DNA from: Candidatus Phycosocius bacilliformis
GTDB lineage: Bacteria > Pseudomonadota > Alphaproteobacteria > Caulobacterales > Aquidulcibacteraceae
Assembly: GCF_003112735.1 (NCBI RefSeq)
Contig: NZ_BFBR01000002.1
Span: 401,668 to 465,667, forward strand
Direction of reading: 5' to 3'
Length of the DNA stretch: 64,000 nt
The notes under the pieces were generated by a model that did no database searches, was not told the DNA's origin, and saw nothing but the letters and a program-made list of their open reading frames with translations. This document shows, one piece after another, positions 30,157 through 37,165 of the stretch (position 1 is its first letter; each line of letters opens with the position of its first letter). The position numbers were made by a program, and so were the translations under genes.

Positions 30157-30777
30157 ATGACAAGTCGTTCAAATTCTCAAGATAAAAAGCCTTGGTCCTT
30201 TGAACCTGCCCCCATGACACCGGTCCGCGCGGCACGGCGCACTAAAGTGGTTCAAGCGGCTTTGACTGTGTTCGTTGACCATGGATTTCGCGGGACTACG
30301 ATGGAAGCCATTGCCGAAGCGTCAGGCATGTCCAAAGTCACCATTTATGGCTATTTCCGAGATAAGGAAGCCGTGTTTAAGGCGGTAGCAGAGCATGTGG
30401 CCCTGCGCCTCAAGGAAGCCGCAGAGCATGGGCTGGCCGGTAAAGGGCAATTGCAGGATCGGGTTGCCTCAGCCCTGATCGCCAAACAGGTCATGGTACT
30501 TGAATTGATCCGACGATCCGAACACGCCGCGGACTTATTTGCCGCGAAAGACACCCACGCATCTGCCTGTTTTGAGGCGATTGACCAGGACATCCGGGAC
30601 AAGATCGCCCAAGCCATACAGACGCAAGGGCGCCCTCGGGCAAAAGCACAGCAATTGGCCCGCGTCGCCTTTGCTGCCGCCAATGGCATTGCTGAAAGTG
30701 CTTTGGACAAAGCCCAGCTCACCAGCGACATTCAGCTTCTGATTGCCAGTATAATCCCACCGATGCCGAAGGCCTGA
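30157..30777 (+). CDS. TetR-family transcriptional regulator
   Basis: A 206-residue repressor-type protein. The N-terminal helix-turn-helix is VVQAALTVFVDHGFRGTTMEAIAEA then SGMSKVTIYGYFRDKEAVF (residues about 30-75). The C-terminal ligand domain is helical and rich in Ala. ATG 30157 is chosen; GTG 30145 is an alternative in the same frame. It is divergent from the SDR/propeller operon, so autoregulation and control of that operon are likely. I did not find a convincing palindrome in the 60-bp spacer. Confidence 0.87.
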   Translation: MTSRSNSQDKKPWSFEPAPMTPVRAARRTKVVQAALTVFVDHGFRGTTMEAIAEASGMSKVTIYGYFRDKEAVFKAVAEHVALRLKEAAEHGLAGKGQLQDRVASALIAKQVMVLELIRRSEHAADLFAAKDTHASACFEAIDQDIRDKIAQAIQTQGRPRAKAQQLARVAFAAANGIAESALDKAQLTSDIQLLIASIIPPMPKA

Positions 30778-30908
30778 TTGGCCCCGTTGTAGGACCTTCC
30801 CTCGCCTGACTTTGTGCACTAGGCTTTGGTGTTCCAGCCGTTTGGCGGCTGCCAACCACCACAGAAGCCCGCCCCTTGAGATCGGGCCCAACAATGCTTT
30901 GGGAGACA

Positions 30909-31712
30909 ATGATGTCGGACTTTCAGAAACTGCTATACGCGCTGGACGGTGATGTGGCGATCATCACCTTGAACGATCCGGCCACATTGAATGCCTGTGG
31001 ACTGGACATGGCACGCGACATGACCGCTGCCTTCGATCGGGCGGCACAAGAAGCCCGCGCCATCATTTTGACCGGTGCCGGCAGGGGCTTCTGCTCTGGG
31101 GCCAACCTCGGCGCAACCGCTTCAAACATCAATGGATCCCCAGAGCCTGGGCAATTGGATGCCGGTGCGGCGCTTGAAAGCATTTATAATCCGCTGGTGA
31201 CTGCCATCCGCAATCTACCCGTGCCCTTCATTACCGCCGTGAATGGGGCTGCTGCGGGGATTGGCTGTTCATTCGCGCTGTTGGGCGATTTGATCCTGGC
31301 AAGCGAGAATGCTTATTTCCTGCAGGCATTCCGCCGGATTGGCTTGGTACCCGATGGCGGCTCCACCTATATGCTGGCGCGCGCCATTGGCCGCGCCCGC
31401 GCGATGGAGATGATGCTTTTGGGCGAGAAATTGCCTGCTGCGCGGGCACTTGACTGGGGCTTGATCAATCGACTGACACCGCCAGACCACTTGATGGAGC
31501 AGGCCTTGGTCCTTGCCCGGGAATTGGCGTCTGGACCGACCAAAACCCTGTCGATGATCCGACAAGCAGCGTGGGATAGTCTGGATAATGATTGGGCGGA
31601 CCAATTGGATCTTGAACGCCGCCTGCAGCGGGAAGCTGGGCGGACGGATGATTTCCGCATTGGTGTGATGGCCTTTTTGTCCAAACAGCCCGCCCAATTC
31701 ACCGGCCGCTAA
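30909..31712 (+). CDS. Enoyl-CoA hydratase/isomerase family protein
   Basis: A 267-residue crotonase-fold protein. The oxyanion-hole segments are present: GAGRGFCSGANL near residue 60 and NGAAAGIGCSFALLGDLI near 115. The Glu/Asp acid-base region around GLVPDGGSTYMLAR has an Asp rather than the E-x-G-x2-P-x2-G of true hydratases, as in the PaaG/isomerase subgroup. It probably hydrates or isomerises unsaturated acyl-CoA. The start is ATG 30909 with GGGAGA just before it; the next codon is also ATG. An AEC transporter gene follows after 30 bp. Confidence 0.88.
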   Translation: MMSDFQKLLYALDGDVAIITLNDPATLNACGLDMARDMTAAFDRAAQEARAIILTGAGRGFCSGANLGATASNINGSPEPGQLDAGAALESIYNPLVTAIRNLPVPFITAVNGAAAGIGCSFALLGDLILASENAYFLQAFRRIGLVPDGGSTYMLARAIGRARAMEMMLLGEKLPAARALDWGLINRLTPPDHLMEQALVLARELASGPTKTLSMIRQAAWDSLDNDWADQLDLERRLQREAGRTDDFRIGVMAFLSKQPAQFTGR

Positions 31713-31742
31713 TAGCGGCCATGCACGCGGCGGCAAGCCAGC

Positions 31743-32669
31743 ATGGATAGTTTGTGGATCACCTTGCCGATCTTTGCCCTGATCGGCCTTGGGTGGGCAG
31801 GTGCGCGGCGGGGTCTGTTTGATGGGAAAACCGCTGCAGGTCTTTCTCAATTTGTCTTCTGGCTTGCTTTCCCGGCCCTGCTTTTAACCTCCATGGCCAA
31901 GGCCCCTGTGCCTGGGCCTAACCACGGCCAGATCATCTTGGTCTGGTTGGGTGTGTTGCTGGGTGGTCATTTGGTTGGGCGTGGCGTGGCCTGGATTTTG
32001 GGGCATGGCGCTGAACGGCAGGCCGGCATTGGTTTTGCCTCCTCATCTGGCAATACCGCCTTTCTGGGCACGGCTCTGCTTGCCAGCCTGTTTGACCATC
32101 ATGTTATGGCGCTGGCGGCTGCTTTGGTCGCGGTTGAAAACATCTTGGTCGTGGGTCTGGGCGTCGCAGGTCTTTATGCGGCCAAGCCAGCGGTGGATAG
32201 CAAGGCTGTGGTCCGCGCCATGTTGGGCGGCCTTTTCAATCCAGTCAGCCTTGGGGCGCTGATCGGCTTTGCCCTCGCCCTCACCCAGATAAGCCTGCCT
32301 GCATCGCTGATGCGGCCTTTGGATATGCTCGGGGCCGCAGCCAGTCCCGCGGGACTGGTCGCTTTGGGCATTGTGATGGCAACCAGTCAAGGCCAAGCCA
32401 CTCCCCAATCCTGGCAGGACGTCTGCGTTGTGGTACTGACCAAATGTGCCTTAATTCCGCTGGCCATGTGGTTTGGTCTTCAGGCCATTGGTGCGGATCG
32501 GACGTTTATTCTTGCTGCCACTTTGCTGGCAGCCTGCCCCAGTGCCGTCAATGTCTTCATCCAAGCCCGACAGGCGGGCATCTGGGCGGCCACCGCTGCC
32601 CGCGTGGTCTTCATCACGACGTGTGTCTCGTTAGTGGGGCTCAGCCTGATTGCCGGCTTGGCAAACTGA
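31743..32669 (+). CDS. AEC-family (auxin efflux carrier-like) transporter
   Basis: A 308-residue membrane protein with about ten hydrophobic segments and the two-fold pattern of AEC/malonate-type carriers (PF03547): start LWITLPIFALIGLGWAGAR, central GFASSSGNTAFLGTAL, and late LAACPSAVNVFIQARQ. These motifs match the conserved N- and P-containing helices of the family. Substrate unknown; relatives move organic acids. It lies 30 bp after the enoyl-CoA hydratase gene. Its stop codon at 32667-32669 directly touches the stop of the convergent ygfZ-like gene with no bases between. Confidence 0.88.
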   Translation: MDSLWITLPIFALIGLGWAGARRGLFDGKTAAGLSQFVFWLAFPALLLTSMAKAPVPGPNHGQIILVWLGVLLGGHLVGRGVAWILGHGAERQAGIGFASSSGNTAFLGTALLASLFDHHVMALAAALVAVENILVVGLGVAGLYAAKPAVDSKAVVRAMLGGLFNPVSLGALIGFALALTQISLPASLMRPLDMLGAAASPAGLVALGIVMATSQGQATPQSWQDVCVVVLTKCALIPLAMWFGLQAIGADRTFILAATLLAACPSAVNVFIQARQAGIWAATAARVVFITTCVSLVGLSLIAGLAN

Positions 32670-33527
32670 TCAGTCAGCGCTGGACATTTGGGGGACGACC
32701 ATCCAGTCCGGCGGGGTCAGTTTTATGGGCTGTCCATCGACCGTCAGAACGTGACCGTCTGCGCGCGCCTTTTCCACCCGGTCAAAACGGATCAGGGCCA
32801 GACCTTGACCGGGACTGGTTGTGCGGATGCGCCCTACCTCCCAGCCATCGGCGCTTATTGGGGCATCAAAGGCGGGCTCTGGTCCAGCAAACTCAATCCG
32901 GCAGAGCTTAGACCGCACTGTCGTGCGGCGCTTCATGCGGCTGGTCATTTCCTGACCGACATAACAGCCCTTCTTGAAATCCACCCCACCCATCTCATCC
33001 ATCAGACCTTCAAGGATAAAATCCTTTTCGGTCAACAGGTCGCGGGCAAGGTCGGGCACTCCCAATCCATGACGTTGGGCGTCATAGCGGCCGAGAGCCG
33101 CCTCTGACTTTGCCACAGGAACAAGACCGGCTCGCGGCCCCATAAACCGGTGCGGCATATCAAGATGTCGGGGATCGGCATAAACGCTGACATCATCAGG
33201 TAAACCTGTGCGATCCCAGACTGCCCCCACCGCCCAATCGGCTGAGAGATTTTCAATCATGGCCTTGGCGCGCAGGCGATACATCATCAGTCGCCGGGTC
33301 AGGTTTTCAGGCTCGGGCACGTCCAGCAGATACGTGTCAGCCTGTGGCGACAGGATGTAGACATCGGCCAAAAACTTACCCTGTGGGGTCAAGAGTGCGG
33401 CAAATATCGCCCGATCAGCCCCCGCTTCACCAACATTGCGGGTGAACAGACCGTCGAGCAAAGCTGCCGCGTCAGGCCCTGATACGCGCACCACTCCTCG
33501 GTTCTCAAACAGGACAAGATCAGTCAT
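32670..33527 (-). CDS. ygfZ: YgfZ/GcvT-domain folate-binding Fe-S cluster maturation protein
   Basis: A 285-residue protein of the YgfZ family, which acts with tetrahydrofolate in assembly or repair of certain Fe-S enzymes. The diagnostic motif KKGCYVGQE with its conserved Cys is at about residue 188. The N-terminal part is GcvT-like (VRVSGPDAAALLDGLFTRNV). It lies 9 bp downstream of the proline iminopeptidase gene on the same strand and is convergent with the AEC transporter with zero spacing. Confidence 0.9.
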   Translation of the reverse strand: MTDLVLFENRGVVRVSGPDAAALLDGLFTRNVGEAGADRAIFAALLTPQGKFLADVYILSPQADTYLLDVPEPENLTRRLMMYRLRAKAMIENLSADWAVGAVWDRTGLPDDVSVYADPRHLDMPHRFMGPRAGLVPVAKSEAALGRYDAQRHGLGVPDLARDLLTEKDFILEGLMDEMGGVDFKKGCYVGQEMTSRMKRRTTVRSKLCRIEFAGPEPAFDAPISADGWEVGRIRTTSPGQGLALIRFDRVEKARADGHVLTVDGQPIKLTPPDWMVVPQMSSAD

Positions 33528-33536
33528 GAAACCAAT

Positions 33537-34529
33537 TTAGGTCAGCTTGGAGCCGGTTTCAAACCTGGCTGCCAAATGGTCGGTTGCGCGCACCAATGCG
33601 TCGACAATACCGGGTTCAAGGCTCGCATGGCCGGCATCGCCAATAATCTCCAGCTCAGCGTGGGGCAGGACCTTTTTTAGGGCCCAGGCTGAGGATAAGG
33701 GTGTCAACACATCATAACGCCCATGGACGATATGGATCGGGATGTCGGTCAGAACCGCTGCGTGATCCAGCAACCAGCTATCGGTTTCCAGAAAACCCTT
33801 ATTGACGAAATAATGGTTTTCAATGCGCGCAAAGGCTTCCACAAAGCGGTCTTCTTCAAACCGGTTGGGACGCGCATCGGGGCCACGCATTGACAGGCAA
33901 TCGCCTTCCCAGCGTGCCCATGCACGCGCAGCTCGGAGCCGGGTTTCCCGATCCTCACTGAAGAGACGCTTGTGGAAAGCGGCAACAATATCGCCACGTT
34001 CCTCCTCAGGAATAATGCCGACATAATGCGCAAATGCGTCGGGGAACAGATTGCTGGCCCCATATTGATAGAACCAAGAGATTTCGGCTTGGGTGACAAG
34101 GAAGATGCCGCGCAAAGTCAGGCCCAAAACGCGATCTGGATGGGTGATGGCATAGGCTAAAGCCAGTGTTGAGCCCCATGACCCGCCAAACACCGCCCAA
34201 CGTTCGATGCCCAGGTGCTCGCGAATGCGCTCGATATCAGCCACCAAATCCCAGGTCGTATTCTCGCGAATTTCAGCATGGGGCGTGGACTGCCCACAGC
34301 CGCGCTGATCAAACCCAATAATCCGCCATTTCTGAGGATGAAAGAAGCGGCGCATATCCGGGCTCATGCCACCACCTGGTCCCCCATGCAGGCAAATCAC
34401 CGGCACGCCATCACGATTGCCGGCTTGCTCGACATAAAGCGTGTGCAGATCGCTGACAGCCAATCGACTGGTCTGAAACGGCTCGATCTGGGGATAGAGC
34501 GCGCGGCGGATGGAGGCGGAGTCGGCCAT
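33537..34529 (-). CDS. pip: Proline iminopeptidase
   Basis: A 330-residue alpha/beta hydrolase of peptidase family S33 that removes N-terminal proline from peptides. Motifs are HGGPGGG at the oxyanion hole, FDQRGCGQSTPH, nucleophile elbow GGSWGSTLAL with the Ser, and HGRYDVLTP with the Asp; a late GDAGH supplies the His. The length is typical. It is followed by ygfZ after 9 bp and preceded by the epoxide-hydrolase-like gene, 86 bp away on the same strand. Confidence 0.93.
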   Translation of the reverse strand: MADSASIRRALYPQIEPFQTSRLAVSDLHTLYVEQAGNRDGVPVICLHGGPGGGMSPDMRRFFHPQKWRIIGFDQRGCGQSTPHAEIRENTTWDLVADIERIREHLGIERWAVFGGSWGSTLALAYAITHPDRVLGLTLRGIFLVTQAEISWFYQYGASNLFPDAFAHYVGIIPEEERGDIVAAFHKRLFSEDRETRLRAARAWARWEGDCLSMRGPDARPNRFEEDRFVEAFARIENHYFVNKGFLETDSWLLDHAAVLTDIPIHIVHGRYDVLTPLSSAWALKKVLPHAELEIIGDAGHASLEPGIVDALVRATDHLAARFETGSKLT

Positions 34530-34615
34530 GGAAACCCTTCAAAATCAGTCTTTGCTTAGTCCGGCTTGGTGCCGGACGCAAGGCAAGCCAAGGTCAAGCG
34601 GCAACCACGCTTCGG

Positions 34616-35617
34616 TCAGCCGAAGCGGGCCTTCATCCATGTGATGATCGCCTGATTGGTCTCTTCGGGTTTTTCTTGCTGGGTCCAATGGCCGCAGCCC
34701 GCGATCAGCACTTTATCGAGATTGGGGACATATTTTTCCATGCCATCGGCCGCTGAAGGCGGCAGCACAACATCATTTTCAGCCATGATCATCAGGCTGG
34801 GCTGGAGCACAAGATCGGCAATATCAGCACTGTCGAGCCAATTGCGGGTAAAGTTGCGATACCAATTAAGACCACCGCGAAACCCGGTCCGTGTGAAGGT
34901 ATCGACATAAACAGCATGCTCTTCAGGGTTCAAGAGCGGGTTGGCTGCCTTGGTCTTGCCAAAGCTTTGCAGAGCCAGCTGGAAGGCATGGTTGCGCTTG
35001 TCCTGAGGGCGGGCATCAAACTCCACCGGCGAGACAGTCGAGCGGCGCATGTAGAAGCGGAAAGTCTTGTCAATGTCGGCTTCAAGAATGGCTTCCATGG
35101 CACCGGGCTTTTGGAAGAAAATGATGTAATGATCCGGACCGAAGCGCCGTTCATAAAGCGCGATTGGGTCAATCGGTGGGCGCTTGGTATAAGGTGTATT
35201 GACCCCAATGACCCCGGCGACGCGGTCTGGCCGCCGTGTCGCCATGGCCCATACGATGAGCCCGCCCCAGTCATGGCCGCAAAACACAGCCCTTTCGATG
35301 CCCTTGGCATCCAGCAAAGCAGCCAGATCACCTGTCAGCGTCGCCAGATCATAGGCCTCGATGGCATCAGGTGCCGATGTCAGGCCATAGCCACGCAGAT
35401 CAGGGGCAATAGCCCGCAGCCCGGCCTTGGGAAGGCCAGTCAGTTGGTGCCGCCAGGAAAATGCCAGTTCCGGATAACCATGACACAGAACAAGGGGCGG
35501 ACATTGGCTGGGCGTATGGCTATCCCATACCGCCATATCAATGCCATTAACCGGCAGCATCTCGGGCTCTGATAGCCCAAACCGAGACCAATCGATCCGG
35601 CAAACATCATCAGGCAT
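34616..35617 (-). CDS. Epoxide-hydrolase-like alpha/beta hydrolase
   Basis: A 333-residue protein. HGYPELAFSW matches the HG-x-P oxyanion motif of epoxide hydrolases and haloalkane dehalogenases. GHDWGGLIVW has the nucleophile Asp in D-W-G-G, and a late GCGHWTQQEKPEETN supplies the catalytic His. These features favour epoxide hydrolase or fluoroacetate-dehalogenase-like activity over an ordinary esterase. It starts within the 3' end of the DUF423 gene (8-bp overlap), so it belongs to an operon with DUF423 and the thioesterase. Confidence 0.86.
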   Translation of the reverse strand: MPDDVCRIDWSRFGLSEPEMLPVNGIDMAVWDSHTPSQCPPLVLCHGYPELAFSWRHQLTGLPKAGLRAIAPDLRGYGLTSAPDAIEAYDLATLTGDLAALLDAKGIERAVFCGHDWGGLIVWAMATRRPDRVAGVIGVNTPYTKRPPIDPIALYERRFGPDHYIIFFQKPGAMEAILEADIDKTFRFYMRRSTVSPVEFDARPQDKRNHAFQLALQSFGKTKAANPLLNPEEHAVYVDTFTRTGFRGGLNWYRNFTRNWLDSADIADLVLQPSLMIMAENDVVLPPSAADGMEKYVPNLDKVLIAGCGHWTQQEKPEETNQAIITWMKARFG

Positions 35618-35987
35618 CGGTCGTATCCTTGTGGCTTAAGCAGGCAAAAGCCAGGACCAACCAGCCTGCCAGAAGGCTCAGCCCGCCCATCGGGGCTGCC
35701 ATCGCAATCAATCGCGGTGCACCTAAGGCCAGCGCATAAAGCGACCCAGCAAACAGACAAATACCCACCCCAAAGAGCAGGACGGCCTGCTTGGCACGTC
35801 GATAGCCCTGATCCTGCAGCCAGATGGCTGCGAACATGGCCAGTGTATGCGCCATATGCTGGCTGCTGCCCGTGACAATCCAAGCCTTGGCCTTGGGATC
35901 ACTCACACCGTGTGCGCCAAAGGCCCCGATGGCAACCGCCAAAAAGCCTGACAGGCAGATCAGCCCAAATGTTTGCTGTCGCGTCAC
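35610..35987 (-). CDS. DUF423 small membrane protein
   Basis: A 125-residue inner-membrane protein with four hydrophobic segments. The beginning LSGFLAVAIGAFGAHGV and the middle TGSSQHMAHTLAMF and GSLYALALG are the standard DUF423 (YgdD-like) signatures. Function unknown. It overlaps the thioesterase stop by 4 bp upstream and the hydrolase start by 8 bp downstream, so the three genes appear translationally coupled. Confidence 0.88.
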   Translation of the reverse strand: MTRQQTFGLICLSGFLAVAIGAFGAHGVSDPKAKAWIVTGSSQHMAHTLAMFAAIWLQDQGYRRAKQAVLLFGVGICLFAGSLYALALGAPRLIAMAAPMGGLSLLAGWLVLAFACLSHKDTTDA

Positions 35988-36412
35988 GCTGCCCCCGTTT
36001 GTTCACCATGGGATTGAGGCGGGATTGAATAAGTCACCACAGAATGGGCCACCAAATCCTCCTCCCCGTCTGAATGGATAGCCACATCCATCACCGCCAA
36101 GCTTTTGCCCAGCTTCATCATGCGCACATCAGCGATCAGATCTTTCGGTTTTGGTTTGCGCATGAAGTGAATTGACAAATTGGTGGTCACCGCGAGCGGT
36201 TGAAACCCAATGGCTGACAAGACCAATGCATAGGCGGCTGTATCCGCCAAGGCCATCATAGTCGGCCCGGATAAGGTACCGCCGGGGCGGATCTGGTGGG
36301 GGTGATAGGCAATACGGCAGCGCGCCGTTTGACCATCTGCAGCCTCAACCACGGGCGGTTGACCGCCTGAAAAGGCCTGCTTGAGGAATTGATTGATCTC
36401 GTCGGCTTTCAT
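35984..36412 (-). CDS. PaaI-type hotdog-fold thioesterase
   Basis: A 142-residue hotdog protein. HPHQIRPGGTLSGPTMMALADTAAYAL is the family core, in which the Gly-rich turn precedes the central helix and a conserved acidic Asp points to acyl-CoA thioesterase activity. LAVTTNLSIHFMRKPK is the typical strand segment. It is the first gene of the minus-strand run thioesterase-DUF423-epoxide hydrolase and is divergent from the unrecognised gene at 36569. Confidence 0.88.
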   Translation of the reverse strand: MKADEINQFLKQAFSGGQPPVVEAADGQTARCRIAYHPHQIRPGGTLSGPTMMALADTAAYALVLSAIGFQPLAVTTNLSIHFMRKPKPKDLIADVRMMKLGKSLAVMDVAIHSDGEEDLVAHSVVTYSIPPQSHGEQTGAA

Positions 36413-36568
36413 GACAACAGGCTAGACCGGGTCATGAGTCAGGTCCAGCCTTGCAGGAAAACGGTCGGCACTGGTGGATAATTCCATCTGCCTGCTGCAA
36501 TTTTTCCAGCGCTAAACGTCTCGTTTACCAACGCGATTCACACTGCAAGGATCATTTAGGAGACGCTT

Positions 36569-37048
36569 GTGGCGCGTGCAGAAGAAAAACAACAACTTGA
36601 ATCTGAAAGCCAAATGGCACAACGCCGCGCACAACGCGCATCATGGGCCCTGTTGCAACGGGTCCACACCACCCTCGACCTGTCTTGTGCTGATGTCATC
36701 GAAGTGATGGCCAAAGATGCCGGGGCTCATGTCGCACTGCTCGCCCGGCAGTTTCCGGGCGTGCATTTTGAACTCAATCATGAGGCAACCCGCTGTGCGG
36801 ACTCCATCCGCATTCTGTGGGCGCCAGATGGACTAACCAATCCAATCGCCCCTTCTCGGTTGCAGGCCTATGATGCGGTGATTATCACCCATCCGCCTGA
36901 GGCGGTAAGTGAGACATTGGCCGCCTTCAAAGGCTTTGCCCGCGTTGCTGCCGTTCGGGAATTTGCTAAAGGCCGCGCTTTAGCGATTTTCGGCAAAGGA
37001 CTTGCGCGGGATTTGTTCAAGGCCAGGGTGCGCGACATCGCCGCCTAA
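36569..37048 (+). CDS. Unrecognised protein, faintly like half of a class I methyltransferase
   Basis: A 159-residue protein starting at GTG 36569 with GGAG upstream. I do not recognise it. The N-terminal 30 residues are charged and Gln/Arg-rich. The core DVIEVMAKDAGAHVALLARQ, then FPGVHFELNH, then YDAVIITHPP looks like strand 1-helix-strand 2 and strand 4 of a class I methyltransferase, perhaps of the DUF938 type. However, the glycine-rich SAM loop is replaced by MAKDAGA, and the C-terminal half of the fold is missing. It could be a degenerate methyltransferase or a small protein that kept the scaffold. It is divergent from the thioesterase operon; mprF follows after 117 bp. Confidence 0.55.
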   Translation: MARAEEKQQLESESQMAQRRAQRASWALLQRVHTTLDLSCADVIEVMAKDAGAHVALLARQFPGVHFELNHEATRCADSIRILWAPDGLTNPIAPSRLQAYDAVIITHPPEAVSETLAAFKGFARVAAVREFAKGRALAIFGKGLARDLFKARVRDIAA

Positions 37049-37165
37049 AGCGTTTGGTTCGCTGACGCCCCAGGTGTGGCCAGATGTTGAATTAAGGCCT
37101 TCTGGCACGTGATCGACACCGCGCCTGATTGCCAGCATGCCCGGATGCAGGCACCATAAGCCATT

